Source: Deltaproteobacteria bacterium
GTDB taxonomy: Bacteria > Myxococcota_A > Polyangia > GCA-2747355
Direction: 5' to 3'
NCBI GenBank assembly: GCA_020633415.1
Contig: JACKDQ010000007.1
Location: forward strand, 185,026-249,025
DNA: 64,000 bases
Positions 51,602-61,321 of this stretch are shown here, piece after piece. Numbering within the stretch: the first letter of the stretch is position 1; each line of letters opens with the position of its first letter. The notes under the pieces are model-generated. The model worked only from the letters and a program-made list of their open reading frames with translations, searched no databases and was not told the origin of the DNA. A program made the position numbers and the translations under genes.

Positions 51602-52216
51602 GTGAAACTCTACAGCAATCCCTTCTCGCCCAATTGCCGCAAGGTCCACGCGCTGATCAAACACCTCGGTCTCAACGTCGAAAACGAGACCGTGGATTTG
51701 ATGAAGGGCGCGCAGAACGAGCCCGCGTACATGGCGATCAACCCCAACGCCAAGGTGCCGGCGTTGGTCGATGGCCAGACGAAGATCTGGGAGTCGAACG
51801 CGATCTTGGCTTACCTCGCCAGCAAGCAGGACACCAAGCTTTGGCCGAAAAATAGCGACCGCTATCAGATCCTCCAGTGGATGAACTGGGAAGCCTGCCA
51901 TTTTGCACCGGCGGTCAGTAAGCTGATCGGCCAGTACATTTTCGCTCCGCTGCGCGGTAATCAACCCGACCAGGCGATCATCGATCAGGGCTTGGCTGAC
52001 TTCCGCAAATACGCTGCCGTTGCCAACGGCCAGCTCGAGTCGACGCAGTTTCTCGCCGGCGATCAGCTGACGATCGCGGACCTCTCGGTCGGCGTTTGGT
52101 TGAGTTACGCCGAGGTCTGCAAGCTTCCGCTAAATGAGTTCACCCACCTCAAGCGCTGGTGGCACGACCTGCAGGCGGTCAAGGGCGGCACCGAGCTCGC
52201 TGCGCCCAAGATGTAG
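51602..52216 (+). CDS. Glutathione S-transferase family protein
   Basis: The 204-residue protein has a thioredoxin-fold N-terminal domain (KLYSNPFSPNCRKVHALIKH, with SPNC), NPNAKVPALVDGQTKIWESN and the C-terminal all-alpha GST domain (LTIADLSVGVW). It conjugates or reduces with glutathione-type thiols. The GTG at 51602 is preferred because AAGGAGG precedes it; an in-frame ATG at 51572 would add 10 residues. Confidence 0.88.
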   Translation: MKLYSNPFSPNCRKVHALIKHLGLNVENETVDLMKGAQNEPAYMAINPNAKVPALVDGQTKIWESNAILAYLASKQDTKLWPKNSDRYQILQWMNWEACHFAPAVSKLIGQYIFAPLRGNQPDQAIIDQGLADFRKYAAVANGQLESTQFLAGDQLTIADLSVGVWLSYAEVCKLPLNEFTHLKRWWHDLQAVKGGTELAAPKM

Positions 52217-52625
52217 CGCACTGTAGCATTCAGGCCCGGCGCTTGCGTTGCGGTTGTGATCGTTCTGTCTGTCGTCGTCGGTCAACGTCCGGTTTGTCGA
52301 GCGCCTCGCCGCGGGCGATCGGAACGATGATCGCGCAGCGTTCTGCCGGGGCCTGAGTGCACGAGCTCTTTATTGAACTAGCCATCAATTCGATCGGCGC
52401 AGCGGCCCAGACGGCCGGCCGTTGATCGCCATGGCCGTCAAACGGTCAGCACGGACTTTCCCCAACAGCCGGAAATCTCTGGCGGTAGCTGGCTTGAGCG
52501 CAGGTGTGCCACAGGCACAGAAGCATCGCGCGACATCGTCGATCCTCACCGCGTCTGCGACCGCACGGCGGTACGCGCCTTGCAAAAAGGAGATCGCAGG
52601 CAAGCGCCGTCCAAGGAGGTGAGTG
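52217..52625. other. Intergenic region without recognisable gene
   Basis: About 410 bp before the next lipoprotein gene. No RNA, repeat or gene stands out. The right end holds AAGGAGG, the ribosome site of the next gene. Confidence 0.45.
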
Positions 52626-53390
52626 ATGAGGTCTTTCTTTGCAGTGCCCGCGCTGATCGCTGCGGTGTTGGCGGGCTGCGGAACACACTCCGTCGACCTA
52701 GACAACGAACCAGCCAACGGCAAGGCTGTCAGCGCCGATGAATGGTGCCCGCAAGGCCGATGGATCGATGAGGACGGATCGGTGCTGACCTGTGACGCCG
52801 AGGCGCTCGTCGTTCAGCTGGCCGACGGTCGCACCCAGCGATTTGTGGTCAGCGAGATCGCCGTGCAGCCTGCGATGATGACTGCGACGTTTGTGGCCTC
52901 CGACGGTAACTGCAGCGGACGGGTCGAAATGGCACAGCTCGACAGTCCGTCGCTCCGAGAGATCCGCACCAGCTCGTGTCCTGCTCTGTCGGGGATCTGG
53001 TATAGCACCGCCGATTCGCAGGCCTTCTACGTTGACGCCAACATGAAGCTTCGCGGCTGCGCAGCGGGTCAGCGCAACTGCGACGGCGTCGGCGAAAACG
53101 GCTGCGAATGCCCCGGGCGCTGCGGCGATACCTGCGTTGTTCAAGCACCGCTGATCGGTTGCCGGGCCTTGGCGCAATGCATCGATCGCGGTGACAAAGA
53201 TCCGCAACAGTGCGAGCAGCGGGCGACGCGGTGGGCTGTGCTGTTGCATCGCTTGCTCGACAATTGCGCGAAGGCCGCCATTGGCGGTAGCTGCCGAACC
53301 CGCTGCAGTGCGCGCGATCAGCGTGACTGTCGCCGCTGCGTCGAGAAGGTCTGCCTGCTATTCGCCGAGACTTGTGCGGACGACCGCTGA
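52626..53390 (+). CDS. Lipoprotein with Cys-rich C-terminus
   Basis: The 254-residue lipoprotein has a lipobox (AAVLAGC), a mature domain of strands (VVQLADGRTQRFVVSEIAVQ) and a Cys-rich C-terminal part (CDGVGENGCECPGRCGDTC, CRTRCSARDQRDCRRCVEKV). ATG 52626 is chosen with AAGGAGG 7 bp upstream. The 3' end overlaps the convergent radical SAM gene by 73 bp. No family is recognised. Confidence 0.75.
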   Translation: MRSFFAVPALIAAVLAGCGTHSVDLDNEPANGKAVSADEWCPQGRWIDEDGSVLTCDAEALVVQLADGRTQRFVVSEIAVQPAMMTATFVASDGNCSGRVEMAQLDSPSLREIRTSSCPALSGIWYSTADSQAFYVDANMKLRGCAAGQRNCDGVGENGCECPGRCGDTCVVQAPLIGCRALAQCIDRGDKDPQQCEQRATRWAVLLHRLLDNCAKAAIGGSCRTRCSARDQRDCRRCVEKVCLLFAETCADDR

Positions 53391-54976
53391 GCACCGGTGC
53401 GGTATGTACGCCGAGTAAATTCGGGCTGCTGATTGAAGCCGAGGCGCAGTTTTGCCTGCTCCCAGGCAAGCAACGCTGGAGCGAGCTTGATCAAGACGCG
53501 CTCTTTCGTCGTTGGGCGCCCGGTTTCGGCGATCATGCGATCCTGAAGTTCGTCGAGCCAGCGGCGGCGTTCCGGGCTGACGTAACGCTTGCTGGCCTGA
53601 ATGATCTTGAGCGAGGCGCGGGCGTCTTGCCCATAGCGCACTGCCTTGGCGCGGACGCGCGCGTTCTGGTGATTGCGCAACGCGACGTGTCCGGTAAGGA
53701 AGTCCTCGGCAACGCGAAAGGCTGAGGGGCCGAGACGCCGAAACTCTTCGCGATAGAGGTGTCTTTGGATCTCTGACATTTCGGCTTGGCCGATGTGTGG
53801 GTGTTTGAACACCAGGGTGAACCCATCATGAAGCGAATTGTCGGCGTAGGTCTGTTCCAATAGACGGTCTTCGCCAGTGATACGCTCGTAAAGCGGCGTC
53901 CCGCGCGGTGGCCCGTAGATGATGAACTGACTCATCGACGGTCGCAGCGCGATCAGTTCTTCGAACTCCTCCATGATGATCTCGCGAGTCTGATAGTCGA
54001 AGCCGATAATCATCGACGCCAAGAGACTGATCCCGTGGGCGCGAAGATCGGCGAACAGGTCCTGGTACGATCGGCCATCCATCTTGGCGTAGCCCGCGCG
54101 CTTGCCTTCGAAGCCGACCCAGATCCAGTCGACGCCCATCTCCACCAGCTCGCTGGCCGAGTACTGCGATAGCGCCTTGACGCTACTGAAGATGCTGATG
54201 CTTAGCGGTGGCAGATCCGAGGCGCGGATCGCCTGCAAAAAGCCGCGCCCGCGACGTTTGTTGAGCAAGAAGTCTTCGTCGTTGATCCAGAAGGTGTCCA
54301 TCCCCGGATGCTTGGTGCGCATGTTTTCGATCGCAGCAAGGATCGACGGCCCGTCGGGGAGGAAACGAATGTGCTTGCGGTCAAAATAGTGGGAGGTTGC
54401 GCAGAAATCACAGCCGTTGGGGCAGCCGAGTCCAGCGAAGATATAGCCCGTCGGCTTGAGCAGCGGCACGGAGAGCAGCTTCTGCACCTGCGTGATGTCA
54501 GGCTGTACGATCGGCGCGTCGACGGGCTCGCCGAGCAAACGGCGCATGAAGGCGACCCCTTCCTCTTTGCAGATGTGGTCGCCGTAGGGCGCGATCTGCT
54601 CGCCGAGTGCCGTGCCATAGCCCCCGAGCACGATTTTCGTCTCGGGGGCGTAGCGACGGATCGCCTCGACCATCGGGCGCATCTTGTGGAGCGTAGACGA
54701 GACGAAGGCGATGCCGACATATTTGTAGCCCTTCTTCACCTCGGCGATGAACTGCCGCATCGTTGGGTAGTGGAGTACCGTGGTGGGCGCTTGCAGGTTG
54801 GCGGCAATGAAGTCGATGCCCCACTGCGTCGTCGTGCCCCGCGTTCGAAAGATGCCTTGGGCCCACATCAACTGGTGACTGCCCTCGTAGGAGGCGCCGA
54901 AACCGTCACCGTGCTTTGTGCCGAATGGCTGACAGACGCTGCTGAGTAGTACGCGATTCTCTGGGACGTTGTTCAT
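53318..54976 (-). CDS. Radical SAM protein with N-terminal B12-binding-like domain
   Basis: The 552-residue protein has an N-terminal Rossmann-type domain (YVGIAFVSSTLHKMRPMVEA, KIVLGGYGTALGEQ) resembling B12-binding domains. The cobalamin DxHxxG motif is not seen. The radical SAM core has GCPNGCDFCATS (CX3CX2C), PDGPSILAAIENMRTKHPGM and FEGKRAGYAKMDG. These proteins use a [4Fe-4S] cluster to cleave SAM. The substrate is unknown; the class is common in biosynthetic clusters, but no such cluster is adjacent. The last 73 bases overlap the lipoprotein gene on the other strand. Confidence 0.88.
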   Translation of the reverse strand: MNNVPENRVLLSSVCQPFGTKHGDGFGASYEGSHQLMWAQGIFRTRGTTTQWGIDFIAANLQAPTTVLHYPTMRQFIAEVKKGYKYVGIAFVSSTLHKMRPMVEAIRRYAPETKIVLGGYGTALGEQIAPYGDHICKEEGVAFMRRLLGEPVDAPIVQPDITQVQKLLSVPLLKPTGYIFAGLGCPNGCDFCATSHYFDRKHIRFLPDGPSILAAIENMRTKHPGMDTFWINDEDFLLNKRRGRGFLQAIRASDLPPLSISIFSSVKALSQYSASELVEMGVDWIWVGFEGKRAGYAKMDGRSYQDLFADLRAHGISLLASMIIGFDYQTREIIMEEFEELIALRPSMSQFIIYGPPRGTPLYERITGEDRLLEQTYADNSLHDGFTLVFKHPHIGQAEMSEIQRHLYREEFRRLGPSAFRVAEDFLTGHVALRNHQNARVRAKAVRYGQDARASLKIIQASKRYVSPERRRWLDELQDRMIAETGRPTTKERVLIKLAPALLAWEQAKLRLGFNQQPEFTRRTYRTGAQRSSAQVSANSRQTFSTQRRQSR

Positions 54977-55066
54977 CGAGACTCCAAAGACACGATCGAT
55001 TGCGGCTACGATGGGGCAGAATTGTCGTCAGCACTATGCTTGAACGAACGGTGTCTCTTTGCGGCG

Positions 55067-55306
55067 CTAGCCTTCTTCGCGGCGCGCTTGCGTGCGGGCG
55101 GCGCGCTCGGCTAACTCATCGGCAAAGATGTCAAGCGTCAGCGGACAGGGGGGCGTATTCGTGTCGACGTATTGGCAGTCTCTTTGATTGCACTGAACGA
55201 ACGGTTCTTCTCGACTCGTAAAGCCGCCCTCACGGCGATTGCGCAGATAGATCGATACGGTTTCGCTTACCACGTCGCAGCGATACGAAACTTTCTTGCG
55301 TGGCAT
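55067..55306 (-). CDS. Small Cys-containing protein
   Basis: The 79-residue protein has no signal peptide. Four Cys (C10, C39, C44, C54: YRCD, FVQCNQRDCQYVD, PPCPL) suggest a small zinc site. ATG 55306 follows GGAGG. The charged C-terminus (ADELAERAARTQARREEG) is helical. No family is recognised, but length, ribosome site and Cys pattern make it a likely real gene. Confidence 0.6.
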   Translation of the reverse strand: MPRKKVSYRCDVVSETVSIYLRNRREGGFTSREEPFVQCNQRDCQYVDTNTPPCPLTLDIFADELAERAARTQARREEG

Positions 55307-55616
55307 TCAGCCTCCAATCGGATGTGTGCTTGCTGAGCGCCCACGCTCGCCGGTTCGGCATTTCGTGGTCCCAACTTCTCGATTCGCTGCGAATTCGGGC
55401 TTGCCAATCAAAGGGCGAGAAAACGCGCAGGCGCTGGCGACGAGCAGCGAACGAAATTTTGCCTGCCAAACAACAGCTTAGCAGCGCTGGGGCCAAAGTC
55501 GAGCGAAGAGCGTCGTTCTGGCGAGATCGGGCTGAGTTTGGCACGGGGCCCGCATAGATGCTTGCTGTGCGCGTCTTAGGGCGCCGCAGCGCTTTTCACC
55601 GCACGTGCACGCAGCG
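55307..55616. other. Short intergenic region without gene
   Basis: About 310 bp between the small Cys protein and the 3' end of the next lipoprotein gene. No conserved feature is seen; it holds the promoter of the 55067-55306 gene. Confidence 0.45.
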
Positions 55617-57851
55617 CTATTGCGCCTCGCCGCCGATGAAAGCCGGGCTGGCATCGGTCTTCGGCATCGGCTTGACCTCGATGCTGCTGCTGACCTTCTC
55701 GGGCACCGCCACGTCGGGCGGTCCGAGCTTGAGCCCTTGGCACTTGTCCAGTCCGACCGAAGCGAGCTCGCGCTCGACATCCCAGGCTTTGACCACGTGG
55801 CTGTCGTCGAAGGCCACGCCGTCCTTGAGCGTGATCTCAGGGAAGTTGTGTCCGTTGTTGTCTTCGCTCTTCCAAGGTAGGCCATCGAGTTGACCCTCGC
55901 CTTGGTATGCTAATGCGAACTGTCGCCCATCGTAGCGGCCATCGCCGCCCAGGCGCTCGTTGTCCTTGCTGTGGACGTAGGATGCCTGGATCGGTCGGTC
56001 GAAGGTGACCACGTTGCCGTCGGCATCGACGATCCTGCGCAGTTGTTGCCAATCGTCGAGCCCGGTTTCCCAGGTGTAGTAGACCGCGACCTGGTCGCCG
56101 CGCAGATCGTCGACGCTTTTCGCCGTGGCTAGCGCGCTCTCGGGCAGCAGCCAACCAGAGCGAATACCTTGGGCGTGTGGCGTGTTGCTAAACGTGCCGC
56201 GATCGCCTGTGGGGTAGGTTACCCGTTGCCCGTTGTAGACCAAGAGCATCGCGTCGGTGCCTTTGGCGTTGAAGGTGTAGTGATAGACCTCTTGCAGGTT
56301 GCGGGTCGGCGTTAAGAACGGGCCGTCCTGAGTCTGCAAGTCGGTGGCGGTGATGCCGCTTTTCGGGCAGTTATAGTCCGCGCAAACCAGTTTCAGCGGA
56401 CCGGCCTTGAACTCAGCTTCACCGCCGTTGACCAGCTGGCGCTTTACGATCTTGACTGCCGTCTCGCCGAAGCGGTACCAGATCTCGCGCTCGGCACCGC
56501 ACATCAGTTGGACGAAGTCACCGTTATTCAAGCTGAGCGTGCGGGGTGGCGATAGGTCGATCCGTTGGTCGCCGTTGTAGTCGCGTTTGACGCCGGCGAC
56601 GACCTTGATCTGCTGAGCTTCGAGGATGACGACCCAACTGTCGTAGCCCGCTTGCTGCGCCGCTTTGTCCCAGTAGTTACACTCCGCTCCGACCACCGAG
56701 GCGTAGTTGGCGTCGCTGACGACGTTCTTGGTCAGCACGCCCGGAACGACCGTCAGTGTGTAGACGCTGGTCCGATCGTCCGTCGAGTCGCGGCGTAGCT
56801 TGCTGTCGGCGGGAATCGCCTCACCGTCGCCCCACGCGCCCTGCGCGTTGACCCAGCCATACCGCGCGAAGTCCTTGCCGTAGCGAACCGGGAAGCCACC
56901 CATCAGCTTGACCTCCGCGCCGCCTTCGGTCGCGTACACGCCGTAGCGCCAAGCGTGCTCGACGAAGCTCGTGCGCGAGTTGCAGGTCGTTCCCTTGCCG
57001 GCGAGTTCGGCGACGGTGCCAGCTCGCTCGACATGGGCGAGCTCCTTGTTGAACACGACGTCGAAGGCGGCGCCGAAGTCGCGGAAGCCGCTGGCGCTGA
57101 TCAGCGTGCGCGCGTTGCCGCTGTCGGTAGTTTGGTCGACGACGACCGATCCCGCCGAGATGAAGCTGCCGCCATCGCGTTGAGACTTGTCATAAAGCGT
57201 GAAGCCCTGGCCGCCGTCGGAGGTCGCCACCGTTGCCAGTTCTCCTTCGCCGGCGGGCTTTCCGGTCGTCCTGTCCAGCATCGCCCAGCGCAGCACGAAG
57301 TTGCCGTATGGGTTGCTGGCCGAGACGCCGTCTTTGATCAGCACGTGTACTTGAAGGTTGAACTCGCGATCGACTTCGGTCGACCATGCGTCGACGACTG
57401 CACCTTCTTTGGTCTCGTTGACGTCGATCACCATTCGCACGTAGCGCTTGCCGCTGCTCTCTCCGCCGCCGCCGCCGCACGCTTTGTCATCGACCAGGGC
57501 AACGTAGACACCCTTGTCGATCATCTGCTCCGGTTTCATTTGGCTGATGAAGCAGAGGATCATGTTGACCTGGTTGAGTGGATCGAGGGCTTCATTGTAG
57601 GTTCGAATGCTCGCCTCGTAGTTGCTGTAGTCGGTGCCAGGCGCGCTGTAGGAGCCGGGCGTGACCGCGCGGCTGCCGCTCTGGCCGATTTCCTCGCGCG
57701 CCGTGACCACTTGCAGGCGCTCGGGCAGGCGATAGCCGTTTGCTCCGGGCGGTGTTGGGTTGTTGGGGTTGCTGGGGTCGTTTGGATCCGCGGGACTGCA
57801 GCCCAGAGACAGCGTGAGGGCGAGCGCGGCCAATGTTGTGATCTTGCGCAT
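55617..57851 (-). CDS. Large lipoprotein, unknown function
   Basis: The 744-residue lipoprotein has a signal peptide (ITTLAALALTLSLGC) and a Pro/Asn-rich linker (DPNDPSNPNNPTPPG). The mature protein is mostly beta-rich (FVLRWAMLDRTTGKPAGEGE, YRFGETAVKIVKRQLVNGGE). No domain is recognised. Scattered Cys (about six) suggest disulfides. It is probably a surface protein. ATG 57851 follows GAGGAGACA. Confidence 0.78.
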   Translation of the reverse strand: MRKITTLAALALTLSLGCSPADPNDPSNPNNPTPPGANGYRLPERLQVVTAREEIGQSGSRAVTPGSYSAPGTDYSNYEASIRTYNEALDPLNQVNMILCFISQMKPEQMIDKGVYVALVDDKACGGGGGESSGKRYVRMVIDVNETKEGAVVDAWSTEVDREFNLQVHVLIKDGVSASNPYGNFVLRWAMLDRTTGKPAGEGELATVATSDGGQGFTLYDKSQRDGGSFISAGSVVVDQTTDSGNARTLISASGFRDFGAAFDVVFNKELAHVERAGTVAELAGKGTTCNSRTSFVEHAWRYGVYATEGGAEVKLMGGFPVRYGKDFARYGWVNAQGAWGDGEAIPADSKLRRDSTDDRTSVYTLTVVPGVLTKNVVSDANYASVVGAECNYWDKAAQQAGYDSWVVILEAQQIKVVAGVKRDYNGDQRIDLSPPRTLSLNNGDFVQLMCGAEREIWYRFGETAVKIVKRQLVNGGEAEFKAGPLKLVCADYNCPKSGITATDLQTQDGPFLTPTRNLQEVYHYTFNAKGTDAMLLVYNGQRVTYPTGDRGTFSNTPHAQGIRSGWLLPESALATAKSVDDLRGDQVAVYYTWETGLDDWQQLRRIVDADGNVVTFDRPIQASYVHSKDNERLGGDGRYDGRQFALAYQGEGQLDGLPWKSEDNNGHNFPEITLKDGVAFDDSHVVKAWDVERELASVGLDKCQGLKLGPPDVAVPEKVSSSIEVKPMPKTDASPAFIGGEAQ

Positions 57852-58022
57852 GTGTCTCCTCGGAGGCAGGGGCCTCGTTTGTTCATCGGAGATTTGCCGC
57901 GGATACTTAGCGTTATTTGGAAAAAGGCTGCCGTGCACTGTGGGGCTGCCACCTACAGCGATCGCATGCGCTTGCCAACCTATCCAGCCGCGCGCGAGCC
58001 GGCGGCGGGTTGTGGCGGCACG

Positions 58023-58817
58023 TCAGGGTGTTCGACAACACACCGCTTCGAGCAGCGACGCGGCGGCGATGATGGGTTTCCAGTAGGCACCCGTGTCGGT
58101 CGATTGGCCGGCGCGATAGCAGCGTTGATGGCTGTAGAGTCCGACCTCTAGAAATATACTGCCGACGACGTCGAGGTTGTCGCAGGACCAGCCATAGCTG
58201 ACGTTGGCGCCGGCGGTCGCTGCGCAGTTGCAGATCGCATCGACGGGAGCGGAGACCACGCCGCTGCTGCGCACGCACCCAGCGATCCAAGCGCCGTAGC
58301 TGAGCGAGGGCGGTGGCTGCTGGGTGTACGCCGCGCGATATTCGCTGGCGGTGCACAGTCGCCAGCCGCCTGCGACATTGCATAGCGCCTCGGCATCGCA
58401 CTGGGTCACCGACACGGTCGCGTTGGAGCGACAGAAGGCGATGTTGTTGAGCGGTGGAAGCAGCGCAGCGGCTTTGGCGGAGCAGGGCAGCGGGGCGGTG
58501 CCATCCGTTGCCGCCGAACCATCGGCGGGCGGGGTCGCGGCATCGGGCACCGCCGCTTCGACTGGCAATGCGCTGTCTCGTGCGGCACTGTCGCTGACGG
58601 GGCCATCGCTTGCAGGCTTGTGCAGGTCGAAGCCAGTCGCCAGATCGGGACTGAGCTTGGCGCTGTCGCTCGGCGCCGCGTCCTTGGCGATGCCAGCGCT
58701 GTCCCTCGAGATCGGACGTGCATCGTGACCGAAGCGGTTGGTCTCAGCGGTGCCGGCGCAACTGAGCAGCGCTGCGATCAACGGCAGACCCAGGTATTGG
58801 CGCGTTGGAGACATCAT
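58023..58817 (-). CDS. Asp-linker lipoprotein, unknown function
   Basis: The 264-residue lipoprotein has a lipobox (AALLSC), a long Asp/Ala/Ser linker (ARDSALPVEAAVPDAATPPA) and a C-terminal domain of about 150 residues with eight Cys (CNVAGGWRLCTASEYRAAYT, CNCAATAGANVSYGWSC). The GGWRLCTASEY motif resembles FGE-like or C-type-lectin-like surface proteins, but weakly. It belongs to the shared Asp-linker class of this window. Confidence 0.72.
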   Translation of the reverse strand: MMSPTRQYLGLPLIAALLSCAGTAETNRFGHDARPISRDSAGIAKDAAPSDSAKLSPDLATGFDLHKPASDGPVSDSAARDSALPVEAAVPDAATPPADGSAATDGTAPLPCSAKAAALLPPLNNIAFCRSNATVSVTQCDAEALCNVAGGWRLCTASEYRAAYTQQPPPSLSYGAWIAGCVRSSGVVSAPVDAICNCAATAGANVSYGWSCDNLDVVGSIFLEVGLYSHQRCYRAGQSTDTGAYWKPIIAAASLLEAVCCRTP

Positions 58818-59084
58818 GCAATTGGCTCATGCCCCCATCGACTGAAATCTCGACAGCTGAAGGGCCGTGCACCAGATCTGACACGACATGGGCCAGCGTG
58901 TGCGGTTGAGCGGCCGCCGGCGTCAAGGGCTGCCGGCCAAGCAGATGGCCTGTGGCGACGGTTCCGCCGTTTGGCCCTGTGATTTGGCTGGGGAACGGCG
59001 CATTCGGCCGATACCCTACCGCGCATGCTCTCCGCTCAGTTCGGCATCGCCCTTGCAGATTAGCATGCTGGCAGAGGAGTAACG

Positions 59085-60362
59085 ATGCGCGCGAAATCTG
59101 ACGTGCTAGGGGCAGGGCGAAGCGGGTGTTCAGGCTTGCCGGGGGCCTGCCTGGTAACGGTGCTGCTGTTGGTCGGCGCCTGTGGCGCGCTGGGCGAAAG
59201 CGACAGTCGGCTGAGCGCGCCCGCAGCGAAAGGCGAGCGCGTTGCGCCTCCTCCAGCAAACTTCATCACGGTGCGTGACGATGGCGACGGCTTTGCCGTC
59301 GAATTCAGAAACGGCCGCGACCTCGCTACGGTCGTCGTCGGCAACTCTGGTAGCGAATTGTATTCGGTCACCTGCGAGGCCGAGGTCTCGGTTTGGGGGG
59401 TCGGTAGCGATGGCAAGGTGAGCCGCAAGCAACGCGGCACCAACGGCATTCTTGGCTATTGCCGGGTCGGCAAAGATCAGCTGCGCGCCAGCGATGTTGC
59501 TGCCGGAGAACGCGACTTGGTCCGCACGTTGGCCTTGGCCGCCTTCGTCACACTCAACACCTCCAACGATATCGAAGACCATTTGGTGATGAGTGCCGAA
59601 ACCGCGGGCGCGTCGATCTTCGACCATGTCGTCTTGCCCGCCGAGTGGCAGGCACGCCTTGGAAAAAACCTCGCAGATTGGGTCAAAGATCCGCTGCGCT
59701 ACGTCGCAGAGATCGAGGCGATCGCTTGGTACGCCACCGCGAGCGCGATCGCGCTGGGCGCCCAAGGGTCCTCAGCTGCAGCGATGGCCGACGCGGGCTG
59801 GGTCGAGCGCATCGTCGCTGGTGCCGGCTTTCTGGTTAAGTATTACGTCTGCGCGCGACGGGCCACGATCGCCGCTCAGATCTGCGCGCCATTTGATCCG
59901 CGGTTTCCAACCGCCTTCGCGAGCTGCAAGAACTACTTGAACCAGACCTTCGATGTGGCCTGCAACAGCGCGGGGATCGTAACGCCCAACCAGATCGCTA
60001 TTGACGGCAAGGTGATCGCGCCGACCTGGTGCGAACGCGGCGGCGCCCAGGCCGCGAAGAGCTGCGCGGCAGGCTACGGCAGCGACACCGCGTGCGCAGC
60101 GTTTGGCCAGTGGTGGCGTGAGCGCTGCATCGCCGCTTGGGAGCAACGCTGTCGCCTCTACGGCGATCGACCGCCCAAAGATAACGCCAGGGCGTCTTGT
60201 CGCGGCGCGAACGACGACGGCTGCGTCGCCCAGCTGCATCGCCGAGGACTCTACGATCCGCTCGGCTATCCCGAGCGCGACTTGTGTGGCGTGCCCTTCG
60301 GCGCTTGCCAGAGCAAGGTCGAGCAGACCGAGTTGCCTGACTGGCCGGTGGGTATCGAGTAG
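59085..60362 (+). CDS. Lipoprotein, unknown function
   Basis: The 425-residue lipoprotein has a long signal peptide (GACLVTVLLLVGAC) and a mature region with Ala-rich helices (VRTLALAAFVTLNTSNDIED, YVAEIEAIAWYATASAIALG). The C-terminal half is Cys-rich (CNSAGIVTPNQIAIDGKVIA, CERGGAQAAKSCAAGYG, CIAAWEQRCRLYGDR). Eleven or more Cys suggest several disulfides. No family is recognised. ATG 59085 follows GAGGAGTA. Confidence 0.75.
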   Translation: MRAKSDVLGAGRSGCSGLPGACLVTVLLLVGACGALGESDSRLSAPAAKGERVAPPPANFITVRDDGDGFAVEFRNGRDLATVVVGNSGSELYSVTCEAEVSVWGVGSDGKVSRKQRGTNGILGYCRVGKDQLRASDVAAGERDLVRTLALAAFVTLNTSNDIEDHLVMSAETAGASIFDHVVLPAEWQARLGKNLADWVKDPLRYVAEIEAIAWYATASAIALGAQGSSAAAMADAGWVERIVAGAGFLVKYYVCARRATIAAQICAPFDPRFPTAFASCKNYLNQTFDVACNSAGIVTPNQIAIDGKVIAPTWCERGGAQAAKSCAAGYGSDTACAAFGQWWRERCIAAWEQRCRLYGDRPPKDNARASCRGANDDGCVAQLHRRGLYDPLGYPERDLCGVPFGACQSKVEQTELPDWPVGIE

Positions 60363-60541
60363 CCGCGCTCGACCAGCCGTCCCGCCAATTTGCCCCGCCG
60401 CCTTGTTGATCGCTAGCGTCGTGGCAATGCAACCCTTGCGGCCCGAGTGATTAAGCTAGCGTATGGTTCCGAGGGTGGTCGGCGACAGGCCGATCATGCA
60501 ACATCGCGCTTCCGGACGGCCGAGACCGCAAGGGGGACGCG

Positions 60542-61243
60542 ATGAAACGATATTTTACGATGTGGGCGGTTGTCTTGTCGCAGTTGGCGCTGTTGGCCTG
60601 TGCAGAGGACGCTCACGACGCGGCCCCGATCAGCGGCGCGGATATCGGCGTCGATGGAAGTCGCTCGGTCGATGCTGCAATCGCCGACGCGGCGACGGTG
60701 GAGGCCAGCGTCGTCGAGCTGGGGCCAACCTTCGATGGTGCGCTCGATCGCGGCGTAGGCGATAGTGGCGTAGGCGATGGCGGCGGGCGTGATATCGCTG
60801 GGCCGTTGCCCGATGCGGTTTCGCGTGACGCAGTCACACTCCCGGTCACGGTCGATGTGAAGCTCTTTTTCAGTTGCGGCGCGGATCTGACGCGCAAGCC
60901 GTTTGTCGTTGCACCTCAACCGAGTGGCCCGCAGCTTTTGATCCGCACTGCGGCGCCCGTTCACAGCCTCGGCATCACGCTCGGCCAACCCAGTCGCGGG
61001 ATCTATTGGGTGCAGAACCTGAAAACGCGCAACAACGGCACGGTCGTCACACTTACCTTCAATGGTGAGACTTGGCTCAACGAGTCGACGCAAACGCGGC
61101 CGGATCCGATCAGTGGTCAGATCGTCGCCAAGACCTGGCAGCCTCAGCGCGGTTTAGCCGAACTTCAGCTAAACGGCGTTGTCGTGCAAGCTCAGACGAC
61201 CGGTAAAAAGTGCACGATCAACGGTGACATCGCGACCCGCTAG
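60542..61243 (+). CDS. Asp-linker lipoprotein, unknown function
   Basis: The 233-residue lipoprotein has a lipobox (LALLAC), an Asp/Ala/Gly linker (VDGSRSVDAAIADAATVEAS, GVGDSGVGDGGGRD) and a C-terminal beta-rich domain of about 130 residues (VKLFFSCGADLTRKPFVVAP). Function is unknown. A ribosome site AGGGGGA precedes ATG 60542. Confidence 0.72.
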   Translation: MKRYFTMWAVVLSQLALLACAEDAHDAAPISGADIGVDGSRSVDAAIADAATVEASVVELGPTFDGALDRGVGDSGVGDGGGRDIAGPLPDAVSRDAVTLPVTVDVKLFFSCGADLTRKPFVVAPQPSGPQLLIRTAAPVHSLGITLGQPSRGIYWVQNLKTRNNGTVVTLTFNGETWLNESTQTRPDPISGQIVAKTWQPQRGLAELQLNGVVVQAQTTGKKCTINGDIATR

Positions 61244-61321
61244 GACGGGTGTCCTCCCATACACGCTCGCTGCAGCGCAGCGTGAGACGAGGTGCCATCT
61301 CGCCCGAAACCGTCGTCCCTA

